Assembly (NCBI GenBank): GCA_937138275.1 | Contig: CAKZOY010000532.1 | Span: 1-5,804 of the forward strand | DNA from: an uncultured Chloroflexota bacterium | GTDB lineage: Bacteria > Chloroflexota > Anaerolineae > B4-G1 > DUEL01 | Direction: 5' to 3' | DNA: 5,804 nucleotides | Part shown: piece by piece, positions 1 to 5,760 of the stretch | How positions within the stretch are numbered: position 1 is the stretch's first letter | How the letters are laid out: every line of letters starts with the position of its first letter | The notes under the pieces: generated by a model | Told to the model about the DNA's origin: nothing | What the model saw: the letters and a program-made list of their open reading frames with translations, nothing else | Databases searched by the model: none | Made by a program: the position numbers and the translations under genes

Positions 1-84
1 CTCCATCGGCTGACCCGCTTCCCAGAGCAGGATGTCCTGGGTCCCGGCGCCGACGTCTATGGCTAAAATCCGATCCACGCTCAT
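1..84 (-). CDS. DUF1786-like protein, N-terminal fragment (runs off the window)
   Basis: The minus strand from base 84 reads MSVDRILAIDVGAGTQDILL followed by WEAGQPME, 28 codons open to the window edge. An N-terminal LAIDVGAGTQDILL block is what I recall as the hallmark of the DUF1786 family (COG4012, sometimes labelled 'putative pyruvate formate-lyase activating enzyme'). The D-x-G-x-G-T pattern resembles the first phosphate-binding loop of actin/Hsp70-fold ATPases, so nucleotide binding is an inference; the cellular role is unknown. The start is supported by a GGGGAG ribosome-binding site (93-98, read on the minus strand) 8 bases upstream. An alternative ATG at 92 stops after three codons. 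A good promoter lies just upstream at 113-141. The gene is divergent from the polyamine operon. Only the N-terminus is visible, so the family call rests on one motif. Confidence 0.6.
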   Translation of the reverse strand, partial: MSVDRILAIDVGAGTQDILLWEAGQPME

Positions 85-96
85 CTTCTCATCTCC

Positions 97-121
97 CCGT
101 AGAATCGCTCTCATCCTACGG
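97..121. promoter_or_regulatory. Operator-like inverted repeat over the DUF1786 promoter
   Basis: CCGTAG (97-102) and CTACGG (116-121) form a perfect 6-base inverted repeat with a 13-base spacer. It covers the -10 box and the predicted start site of the minus-strand promoter and touches the ribosome-binding site. A dimeric repressor site is possible. Because the predicted transcript starts inside the repeat, a full RNA hairpin is less likely. Six-base arms can arise by chance. Confidence 0.25.
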
Positions 122-141
122 CAAAAGGGGGTTTCTGTCAA
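113..141 (-). promoter_or_regulatory. Sigma-70-type promoter for the DUF1786-like gene
   Basis: On the minus strand there is a perfect -35 box TTGACA (141 to 136), a 17-base spacer, and a -10 box TAGGAT (118 to 113; four of six consensus bases, including the key TA and final T). The predicted transcript would start near base 106 and leave a leader of about 20 bases before the ATG at 84. Position, orientation and optimal spacing all fit. No expression data are available. Confidence 0.6.
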
Positions 142-262
142 GCCTTGTTGCGGGTTGGGCTTGCGCGGCAATTCGCCCCTACAAACCCCACTCTCTCTTT
201 TTTCGCGAGCGCGCCGCTCCCCCGAAATGATTCGCTGCCCAAACCACGCGTTCCCCATTTTG

Positions 263-271
263 TGATATAAT
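263..271 (+). promoter_or_regulatory. Extended -10 promoter for the polyamine operon
   Basis: TGATATAAT is a consensus TATAAT (266-271) with the TGn extension directly upstream. No TTGACA-like box is present at 16-18 bases spacing, which is typical of extended -10 promoters. Transcription would start near base 278, giving a leader of about 75 bases that contains a small GC-rich dyad (GGCGG at 287-291, CCGCC at 301-305). It is the only good promoter I see before the arginine decarboxylase gene. Confidence 0.6.
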
Positions 272-353
272 ACGGGCCGACCGAGCGGCGGGCGAGCGAT
301 CCGCCCCACCGCCGATGCCCGGTCGCAATCCGTGACTAAAGGAGGCAAAAAGG

Positions 354-899
354 ATGCGACTGATCCCGCGCAAGATGTTCTTCACCCGTGGCATCGGGGT
401 CCATAAACAGCAACTGACCAGTTTTGAAATGGCTCTGCGGGAGGCCGGGATCGCCCAGTTCAACCTGGTGCGCGTCTCCTCCATCTTCCCGCCGTTCTGC
501 CAGGTCATTACCCGGGAGGAGGGTCTGGCGCTGCTCCAGCCCGGCGAGGTGGTCTTCGTTGTTCTGGCGGAGATGTCTACCAACGAGCCGGGCCGCCGGA
601 TCGCCGCGGCGGTGGGAATGGCTCGCCCGGCCGACCCGACCAAGTACGGCTACCTTTCCGAACATCATGCGTTCGGCCAGACGGAGCGGGAGGCCGCCGA
701 CTACGCCGAAGACCTGGCCGCGACTATGCTGGCGACCACCCTGGGCATTCCCTTTGATCCGGAGCGGGACTACAACGAGCGCAAAGAACAGTACGCGATG
801 GGAGGTGAGATCGTGGATTCCACCAGCATCGCGATGGCGGCGACGGCCGAACCGGGCGGGGTCTGGACGACGGTCGTTGCGGCCGCGGTGCTGATTTGA
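354..899 (+). CDS. pdaD: Pyruvoyl-dependent arginine decarboxylase (PvlArgDC)
   Basis: Cytoplasmic enzyme that decarboxylates L-arginine to agmatine, using a covalent pyruvoyl group instead of pyridoxal phosphate. The 181-residue proenzyme has the family's N-L-V-R-V-S-S-I-F-P block at residues 37-46. By analogy with the Methanocaldococcus jannaschii enzyme, cleavage between Ser42 and Ser43 would give a short beta chain and an alpha chain starting with pyruvoyl. Glu103 in the GYLSEHHAFG segment (99-108) aligns with the catalytic Glu109 of that enzyme. Length is close to the family norm (about 165-195). The start is firm: AAAGGAGG ends 8 bases before the ATG. It is first in an operon with agmatinase, 21 bases downstream, which uses its product. 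Homologues are common in archaea and scattered in bacteria including Chloroflexota. Confidence 0.93.
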   Translation: MRLIPRKMFFTRGIGVHKQQLTSFEMALREAGIAQFNLVRVSSIFPPFCQVITREEGLALLQPGEVVFVVLAEMSTNEPGRRIAAAVGMARPADPTKYGYLSEHHAFGQTEREAADYAEDLAATMLATTLGIPFDPERDYNERKEQYAMGGEIVDSTSIAMAATAEPGGVWTTVVAAAVLI

Positions 900-920
900 A
901 GGGCAGGGGGCCGGTATGGG

Positions 921-1829
921 GTGATCCCGGATAACTTCCTCGGCCTGCCGGAACCGTACTGTGCTCCGGATCGGGCGCAAGTTCTGGTTTTGCCGCTCCC
1001 TCTGGAACTGACGGTCACCTACGGCCGCGGTGCGCGGGGCGGGCCGGCCGCCATCATCCAGGCCTCCCAGCAGGTAGAACTCTACGACCGGGAGTTTGGC
1101 CGCGAGGTTGCGCTGGAGTACGGCGTCCACACCCTGCCGCCCCTTTCTCTGCCCGACGACGCGGCCGGGGCGGTGGAGGTCATTGCGGAGGAATCCGCCC
1201 GCCGGACCGCCAGCGGTCGTTTGCTGGTCGGGCTGGGCGGAGAGCACACCGTCACCGTGGGGCTGGTGCGAGGACTCCTGAAGGCGCGGGGTGGCCCTCT
1301 CACTGTTGTCCAGATAGACGCCCACAGCGACCTGCGCGCGGAGTACGAGGGGGACCCGTACAGCCACGCCTGCGTCGCCCGGCGGCTGTTGGAGACGCCG
1401 GGGGTGGAGCAGGTCCTGCAACTGGGCGTCCGCTCCGTCTGCCCGGAGGAGGTGGAATACGCCCGCGCCCACCCCGACCGGGTGCGGGTCTGGTACGCCG
1501 AAGAGGTCCACGCCGGAGACTGGTCGGAAGAACTGACCGCGCGCCTCGTCGGGCGCACCGTCTACCTGACCATAGACGTGGACGGGCTGGACCCGTCTGT
1601 CATCCCGGCCACCGGCACACCCGAGCCCGACGGCCTGACCTGGACAGAGGCGCTGGATGTCCTGCGCACGGTGGCCCGTGTGGGGACGGTGGTGGGGATG
1701 GATTGCGTGGAACTGGCCCCCGTCCCCGGCCTGCACGCGGCGGAGTTTGCGGCGGCGAAACTGACGTACAAGGCCATCTCGTACGCGCTGTTGATGAAAG
1801 GAGAGCCATGCAGTATACCCGCGAAGTGA
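921..1829 (+). CDS. speB: Agmatinase (agmatine ureohydrolase)
   Basis: Hydrolyses agmatine to putrescine and urea with a binuclear Mn centre; ureohydrolase (arginase/agmatinase) fold, cytoplasmic. All metal-binding motifs are visible in the 302-residue product: GGEHT with His109, DAHSD with Asp133/His135/Asp137, and TIDVDGLDP with Asp219/Asp221. PATGTPEPDGL (229-239) is typical of agmatinases, and CVELAPVPG (262-270) is the late conserved block. The start is GTG at 921; the ATG at 916 is out of frame and stops after two codons. The G-rich stretch at 901-910 is a weak ribosome-binding site, so coupling to pdaD translation is likely. The gene lies in the same reading frame as pdaD, separated by one TGA and seven codons. 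Its 3' end overlaps the next gene by 22 bases. Agmatinase is preferred over arginase because of the upstream arginine decarboxylase. Confidence 0.92.
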   Translation: MIPDNFLGLPEPYCAPDRAQVLVLPLPLELTVTYGRGARGGPAAIIQASQQVELYDREFGREVALEYGVHTLPPLSLPDDAAGAVEVIAEESARRTASGRLLVGLGGEHTVTVGLVRGLLKARGGPLTVVQIDAHSDLRAEYEGDPYSHACVARRLLETPGVEQVLQLGVRSVCPEEVEYARAHPDRVRVWYAEEVHAGDWSEELTARLVGRTVYLTIDVDGLDPSVIPATGTPEPDGLTWTEALDVLRTVARVGTVVGMDCVELAPVPGLHAAEFAAAKLTYKAISYALLMKGEPCSIPAK

Positions 1830-2791
1830 AAGCGTTTATCCGTCACCACTTTCGCCACTTCAACGCGGCGGCGCTGGTGGATGCGGCGGAGGCCTACCGG
1901 CAGTTCGTCGCCGAGGGGGGCGGGATGCTGGTGGCGATGGCAGGGGCGATGAGCACCGCCGAACTGGGCCTCTCGCTGGCCGAGATGATCCGGCGGGACA
2001 AGGTGCATGCCATCAGTTGCACCGGCGCCAACCTGGAGGAGGACCTCTACAACCTGGTGGCGCACAATTTCTACGTCCGCATCCCCAACTACCGCGACCT
2101 CACGCCCGAGAATGAACTGGAACTCTGGAAACGGCATCTGAACCGGGTGACGGATACCTGTATCCCGGAAGAAGAAGCGATGCGCCGGATTGAGCGCGTC
2201 CTGCTGGAGGAATGGCTGGAGGCCGACCGGAAGGGGGAGCGGTATTTCCCCCACGAGTTTTTCTACCGCCTCTTGCGCAGCGGCAAACTGGAGCCGTATT
2301 ATCAGATTGACCCGCGCGATAGTTGGGTCTACGCGGCGATGGAGAAGGACCTGCCCATCTTCGTCCCCGGCTGGGAGGATTCCACCTGCGGCAATATCTA
2401 TGCGGCCTACTGTATCCGCGGGGACATCCGCAATATCCATACCGTCCGCAGCGGGATTGAGTACATGATGGCCCTGGCGGACTGGTACCGGCGGGAGTCG
2501 GCCCACCGGAAGTTGGGGTTCTTCCAGATCGGCGGCGGCATCGCCGGGGACTTCGCCATCTGTTCCGTCCCGATGATGCGGCAGGACCTGCGCTGGACCG
2601 ATATCCCTCTCTGGGGCTACTTCTGCCAGATCAGCGACTCCACCACCAGTTACGGCTCCTATTCCGGTGCTGTTCCGAACGAGAAGATCACCTGGGAGAA
2701 ACTGGGGATAGATACCCCGCGCTTCATCATAGAGTCCGACGCCACCATCGTGGCGCCGCTCATTTTTGCCTACGTCCTGGCGGAGGAGTAA
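1808..2791 (+). CDS. Bacterial deoxyhypusine synthase-like / homospermidine synthase-like protein
   Basis: Member of the NAD-dependent deoxyhypusine synthase family, which moves an aminobutyl group between amines. The product has 327 residues, starting at the ATG preceded by AAAGGAG; the open frame runs further upstream to 1703, but that part overlaps speB with no comparable signal. Family blocks in order: CTGANLEEDL (71-80), the DSTCGN segment (191-196), glycine-rich IGGGIAGD (241-248), SYSGAVPNEKITWEK (284-298) and ESDATIVAPL (309-318). By alignment with human DHS, Glu292, Trp296 and Lys298 match Glu323, Trp327 and the intermediate-forming Lys329; Asp311 matches Asp342. Asp248 sits where human His288 is and Tyr285 where Asp316 is, so the amine pocket differs. 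The human N-terminal extension is absent. Bacteria lack eIF5A, so a polyamine product such as homospermidine from putrescine is the likely role. Substrate specificity is inferred, not shown. Confidence 0.85.
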   Translation: MQYTREVKAFIRHHFRHFNAAALVDAAEAYRQFVAEGGGMLVAMAGAMSTAELGLSLAEMIRRDKVHAISCTGANLEEDLYNLVAHNFYVRIPNYRDLTPENELELWKRHLNRVTDTCIPEEEAMRRIERVLLEEWLEADRKGERYFPHEFFYRLLRSGKLEPYYQIDPRDSWVYAAMEKDLPIFVPGWEDSTCGNIYAAYCIRGDIRNIHTVRSGIEYMMALADWYRRESAHRKLGFFQIGGGIAGDFAICSVPMMRQDLRWTDIPLWGYFCQISDSTTSYGSYSGAVPNEKITWEKLGIDTPRFIIESDATIVAPLIFAYVLAEE

Positions 2792-2795
2792 TACT

Positions 2796-3168
2796 TTGTC
2801 GGACCGCCTGACGCTTTTGCCTCTTGACCGGCGGGCGCAATTAGATGCCCTTATTGCGGCGCTTGAAAACCTGATCCGCATCCTGGAACATGACCCGGGG
2901 TGTCGGTGGACGCACCACTTCAGAAAGTGTCTCTGTGATGCCAGAAGATTGCAAGAGCATGGATTCACCGAGGATGACCTGCGTACATTATCCGCTTCCT
3001 GTTGTATCGGTTTATGGGGGGGCGGGCAGTTTCAGTGACTATTCACCCGTTACAGGGTTCAGCAAGGACGGAGATCTCACGGGTCCATCCGTTCCGGGCA
3101 CCGAAAAGTTGGGAGAAATGTCTTCCAGAGTATTTGAGAGCGCACTTGCTTTGCGCTCCCTGGAGTAA
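2796..3168 (+). pseudogene. Small hypothetical protein gene split by a +1 frameshift
   Basis: Translation would start at TTG 2796, four bases after the previous stop, with GGAGGAG (2782-2788) 7 bases upstream. The first frame gives 68 residues to base 2999: a helical segment (RRAQLDALIAALENLIRILE), then a Trp/His-containing stretch and GFTEDDLRTLSAS. In this frame it soon ends at 3036-3038. Skipping one base near 3000 joins it to a frame reading VVSVYGGAGSFSDYSP and on to FESALALRSLE and TAA at 3166-3168, for a composite of about 123 residues. I recall bacterial hypothetical proteins with the continuous order F-T-x-x-D-L-x-x-L-S-x-S then V-Y-G-G-x-G-S-F-x-D-Y (possibly DUF6966-like; family name unsure), which is why I join the halves. 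It could be a decayed gene, a sequencing error, or less likely programmed frameshifting. Codons look less GC-biased than in its neighbours. Confidence 0.65.
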
Positions 3169-3221
3169 CCGGCGTCAATTTACGGAGAGGTTAAGGGCAA
3201 TCATAGCGCGGAGGCCAATCT

Positions 3222-4106
3222 ATGATCCTGCAAGTGGAAAACCTGACCAAACGATTCGGAGAGATCGTCGCTGTAGACGGCCTCTCTTTTGAGGTGGACC
3301 AAGGGGAGATTTTCGGCCTGTTGGGCCCAAACGGTGCCGGGAAGACCACCACCATCCGGATGGTCCTGGACATCCTTCCACCCGATGAGGGACGTATCAC
3401 CGTCCTGGGGCAACGGCCGGGGGACGCGCAACATCGGGTGGGGTATCTGCCCGAGGAACGCGGGCTGTACCGGAATCGGAAAGTGCTGGAGATGCTGGCC
3501 TATCTGGCCGAGTTGAAGGGAACGGACCGCGATACGGCCCAGCGGCGGGCGAATGCCCTCTTAGGGCAGATGGGGCTGGAGGACCGGGCGGAGAGCAAGG
3601 TGCGCGACTTGAGTCGGGGAATGCAGCAGCGACTTCAGTTGATCGCCAGCGTCGTCCATGATCCCGACCTCATCTTTCTGGATGAACCGTTCCAGGGGTT
3701 GGACCCGGTCAACGTGGAGCGGATCAAGGGATTCATCGCCGACCTGGCGCAGGAAGGGAAAACGGTGGTCCTCAGCACCCATCAGATGAACTTGGTGGAG
3801 GCGCTTTGCGACCGCATTCTCCTCATCAACCGGGGGCGCTCTGTCCTCTACGGTCCGTTGACGGAGATCAAACATCAGTTTGCCCCGCACGCTGTCCGGG
3901 TTCAGTCGTCGGCCATCCCCGCAGGCCTCCCCGGCGTGATCTCTGTAGAACAGGACAATGGGGCGCACATTCTTCACCTGGCCGAAGGGGTCTCCCCTCA
4001 ATCCGTCTTGCGGACTCTGGTGGATAGCGGGGCGGAGATTCAGATGTTTGAGGTCTCTCCAGTACCGCTGGAGGATATTTTCGTACAGGTTGTGACCGGC
4101 TCTTGA
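3222..4106 (+). CDS. ABC-2 type exporter, ATP-binding subunit (NatA-like)
   Basis: ATPase subunit that powers export through the membrane protein encoded next. The 294-residue product shows the full nucleotide-binding set: Walker A GPNGAGKTT (35-43), Q-loop region VGYLPEERGLY (73-83), signature LSRGM (130-134), Walker B LIFLDEP (150-156), D-loop GLDP (159-162) and switch His187 in STHQM. The Q-loop has Pro-Glu where a Gln is usual, a pattern I associate with the NatA subgroup. Residues from about 215 to 294 form the extra C-terminal domain common there (DUF4162-like). GGAGG (3210-3214) lies 7 bases before the ATG. The permease gene starts 14 bases after its stop. Bacillus subtilis NatAB exports sodium, but this subgroup is broad and the substrate cannot be read from the sequence. 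Confidence 0.93.
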   Translation: MILQVENLTKRFGEIVAVDGLSFEVDQGEIFGLLGPNGAGKTTTIRMVLDILPPDEGRITVLGQRPGDAQHRVGYLPEERGLYRNRKVLEMLAYLAELKGTDRDTAQRRANALLGQMGLEDRAESKVRDLSRGMQQRLQLIASVVHDPDLIFLDEPFQGLDPVNVERIKGFIADLAQEGKTVVLSTHQMNLVEALCDRILLINRGRSVLYGPLTEIKHQFAPHAVRVQSSAIPAGLPGVISVEQDNGAHILHLAEGVSPQSVLRTLVDSGAEIQMFEVSPVPLEDIFVQVVTGS

Positions 4107-4120
4107 CGAGGAGGCCCTCA

Positions 4121-5368
4121 ATGAACTGGCGCAAAGTCTGGACCATTGCCCGGACCGAATATCTGACCAACGTCCGCCGAACCGGGTTTATCGTTATGAC
4201 GGCGATTATCCCGGTTATCGGGTTGATCGTGCTGATTTTCATGGCGTTTCTTGCTCCCCAGGCCAGCAAGGTGGGGGAGTGGCTGGAGAGTCAGTTGGAG
4301 GGAGGGGAAAAGCCAATCGGCATCGTGGATGGGAGCGGTCTCTTCACGCCGATCCTGCCGGAGTACCAGGAGTCCTTCGTCCTGTATGAGAGTCCGGAGG
4401 CGGCAGAGGCCGATCTGCGCGCCGACAAACTGCGCGCGGTGATGGTCATCGGCGAAGACTACCTGGAGAGCGGGCGGGTGACGGCGTTGACCCGAGAGAG
4501 TTTCGGTGAAGCGGTGATCGCCGACTCCACGCGGGTGCGGGGATTTATGGTTGTGCATCTCCTGGACGGGCGTGTGGAGCCCTCTTTGCAACGTCGTGCT
4601 GCTGTCCCACTGGCCAGGATAGAGTCCCGCGTCATTTCGGGGACCGGCTCTGAGCGTACAGGTGGATTTTTATTCACCTTTATCATCCCCTACTTTCTCT
4701 CGCTGTTCCTGGTGATGACCATTTTCGCATCGTCGGGCTATCTCCTGCAGAGTGTGGCAGAGGAGAAGGAGAATCGGGTGGTGGAAATCATCATCTCGTC
4801 GGTCCGCCCGACGGAACTGATGGCCGGCAAAGTCATCGGGCTGGGCGCGCTGGGGTTGACCCAGGTACTGGTCTGGCTGCTGAGCGCCTGGGGATTCGGC
4901 GGAGGGGCGATCTCCCTGCTGGCGATGACGGGGGTCGCCGGTCTCCCCATCCATATCTTTGTCCTTGGTATCGTCTACTATCTGCTGGGCTACACCCTCT
5001 ACGCGGTCCTGATGGCAGGCGTGGGAGCATTGGGCACCACAATGCGGGAGAGTCAGCAACTGGCAGGGATATTCTCGGTGGTTGCCGTCATCCCCTATAT
5101 GCTGGCCAGTTTTGTGATGATGAACCCGAATGCTACCATCGCCCGGGTGTTCAGTTTCTTTCCGCTGACGGCCCCGACGATGATGATGTTGCGGGTGCCG
5201 CTGGGGGATGTGCCGTGGGTAGACATCGTGGGGAGCATTCTCGTTCTGCTCCTTTCCATACCGGCCGCGCTATGGCTGGGGGCGAAACTTTTCCAGATCG
5301 GCTTGCTCATCTACGGGAAACGCCCCACTCTGCGGGAAGTCTGGCAGATGCTGCGGGCGCGGGTGTAG
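4121..5368 (+). CDS. ABC-2 type exporter, permease subunit (NatB-like)
   Basis: Integral membrane partner of the preceding ATPase. The start chosen is ATG 4121, with GAGGAGG (4108-4114) 6 bases upstream; the frame also opens at a TTG at 4103 overlapping the ATPase stop, which is less likely. The 415-residue product has the ABC2_membrane_3 layout: a first membrane segment at about 22-44, a large external domain (about 45-180), then about five further membrane segments (roughly 182-208, 236-258, 275-300, 312-332, 368-392). The diagnostic cytoplasmic coupling segment SVAEEKENRVVEIIISSVRP (211-230), followed by the M-A-G-K-V-I-G-L-G motif, is intact. The protein ends in a short basic tail. With the ATPase it would form a two-plus-two exporter. 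The transported compound is unknown. Confidence 0.92.
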   Translation: MNWRKVWTIARTEYLTNVRRTGFIVMTAIIPVIGLIVLIFMAFLAPQASKVGEWLESQLEGGEKPIGIVDGSGLFTPILPEYQESFVLYESPEAAEADLRADKLRAVMVIGEDYLESGRVTALTRESFGEAVIADSTRVRGFMVVHLLDGRVEPSLQRRAAVPLARIESRVISGTGSERTGGFLFTFIIPYFLSLFLVMTIFASSGYLLQSVAEEKENRVVEIIISSVRPTELMAGKVIGLGALGLTQVLVWLLSAWGFGGGAISLLAMTGVAGLPIHIFVLGIVYYLLGYTLYAVLMAGVGALGTTMRESQQLAGIFSVVAVIPYMLASFVMMNPNATIARVFSFFPLTAPTMMMLRVPLGDVPWVDIVGSILVLLLSIPAALWLGAKLFQIGLLIYGKRPTLREVWQMLRARV

Positions 5369-5407
5369 AGCGATTTTCGGGTGGCGCAACGGTTGCCCGG
5401 GGGAATT

Positions 5408-5427
5408 CCTGCATGGGCAGGTTTTTT
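5408..5427 (+). terminator. Intrinsic terminator candidate after the ABC exporter genes
   Basis: CCTGC (5408-5412) pairs with GCAGG (5417-5421) around the loop ATGG, followed at once by six T residues (5422-5427). It lies 40 bases past the permease stop, in the right orientation. The stem is only 5 bp, so it may be weak. TGCCC (5394-5398) could pair instead with GGGCA (5415-5419), a mutually exclusive alternative. Confidence 0.5.
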
Positions 5428-5456
5428 CGCCTCCAGCGGGCAAGGGATAAAAAGAA

Positions 5457-5498
5457 GATTTTTTTGATTGGGCGGCGAAGCCGCCCAATCAAAAAATC
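5457..5498. repeat. Long palindrome with GAA triloop (first copy)
   Basis: Bases 5460-5476 pair perfectly with 5480-5496 (17 bp) around the loop GAA (5477-5479). One bulged T (5459) then allows two more pairs (5457-5458 with 5497-5498). A weaker, interrupted extension reaches about 5444-5510. The core is GATTGGGCGGC / GCCGCCCAATC. The T run lies before the stem and the A run after it on both strands, so it does not have the A-stem-T layout of an intrinsic terminator. The apex reads GCGAAGC, a sequence known to form an unusually stable DNA mini-hairpin. Confidence 0.85.
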
Positions 5499-5528
5499 TA
5501 TTTCTTCCCCGCTTTGTCAGAGTGCATC

Positions 5529-5550
5529 GCTTGACCATAAACGGTCAGGC
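5529..5550 (+). repeat. Short inverted repeat (hairpin)
   Basis: GCTTGACC (5529-5536) pairs with GGTCAGGC (5543-5550), 8 bp including one G-T/G-U pair, around the loop ATAAAC. No T run follows, so it is not a terminator. Its function is unknown, and it could be chance or part of a repeat element. Confidence 0.4.
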
Positions 5551-5558
5551 TGAGTTCA

Positions 5559-5582
5559 AAAAGGGCGCTTAAGCACCCTTTT
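5559..5582. terminator. Bidirectional terminator-like dyad
   Basis: AAAAGGGCGCTT and AAGCACCCTTTT are 12-base arms meeting at the centre with one C/A mismatch. In RNA this gives an A tract, a GGG-GC stem, a TTAA loop and a four-T tail, readable from either strand. An outer pair GTTCAAAA (5554-5561) / TTTTGAAC (5599-5606) surrounds it on a wider scale. The short T tail and the mismatch limit confidence. It could back up the terminator at 5408-5427 or end a convergent gene beyond the window. Confidence 0.4.
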
Positions 5583-5658
5583 CCCCTCATCTCCGCCGTT
5601 TTGAACCTTTACGATTTAATCGGGTAATGGGGATATTAGCGCCCCCTCATCCCCCCAA

Positions 5659-5694
5659 CCCCCTTCTCCCTCGCCGCGGCGGGGGAGAAGGGGG
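5659..5694. repeat. C-rich/G-rich hairpin repeat, left flank of the large palindrome
   Basis: CCCCCTTCTCCC (5659-5670) pairs perfectly with GGGAGAAGGGGG (5683-5694). The 12-base centre (CGCCGCGGCG core) can extend the stem further. The preceding CCCCCTCATCCCCCCAACC (5642-5660) resembles C-rich dispersed repeats that I recall from Chloroflexota and cyanobacterial genomes. Confidence 0.75.
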
Positions 5695-5701
5695 AGAAAA
5701 T

Positions 5702-5750
5702 TATGGGTTTTGGCGCTGGCGGCCGAAGGCCGCCAGCGCCAAAACCCATA
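5702..5750. repeat. Perfect 23-bp palindrome with GAA triloop (second copy)
   Basis: Bases 5702-5724 are the exact reverse complement of 5728-5750, with only GAA (5725-5727) between them. The inner stem is GGCGCTGGCGGCC and the outer stem is TATGGGTTTT. As in the first copy, the T run precedes and the A run follows the GC-rich core on both strands, so this is not a standard terminator. A perfect 23-bp stem with no mismatches implies recent insertion or active maintenance. Confidence 0.9.
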
Positions 5751-5760
5751 CAAAAATCCC

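Noticed and set aside
336..1736. Minus-strand open frame of 466 codons opposite pdaD and speB
   Set aside because: It lies antisense to two clearly recognised enzymes, and its translation is low-complexity Arg/Gly/Pro/Asp-rich with no family motif. Long antisense frames are expected from GC-rich codon bias.
2645..2665. Apparent loss of the catalytic lysine in the DHS-like protein (GGGIAGD where human has GGGVVKH)
   Set aside because: Counting back from the human C-terminus puts the intermediate-forming Lys329 in the later SWGK segment, which matches TWEK here (Lys298). The lysine in the GGG block is a different residue, so the enzyme is not missing it.
1562..2968. Minus-strand open frame of 468 codons opposite speB, the DHS-like gene and the small gene
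   Set aside because: It is antisense to conserved coding sequence across gene boundaries, with no motif and no credible start context.
3016..3022. The seven-G run as the site of the small-gene frameshift
   Set aside because: A homopolymer is the usual suspect, but the residues just before it already fit better in the second frame (VVSVY before GG). The shift therefore most likely lies upstream, near 2999-3001.
3002..3292. Plus-strand open frame of 96 codons spanning the small gene end and the start of the ATPase gene
   Set aside because: It is in the third frame, overlaps the ATPase start, and shows no recognisable motif or ribosome-binding site.
5457..5498. Palindrome with T and A runs read as an intrinsic terminator
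   Set aside because: On both strands the T run precedes the stem and the A run follows it, the reverse of terminator layout.
5215..5553. Plus-strand open frame of 112 codons running from inside the permease gene into the intergenic region
   Set aside because: It begins inside conserved permease coding sequence and continues through a terminator candidate and a palindrome; the translation is basic and low-complexity.
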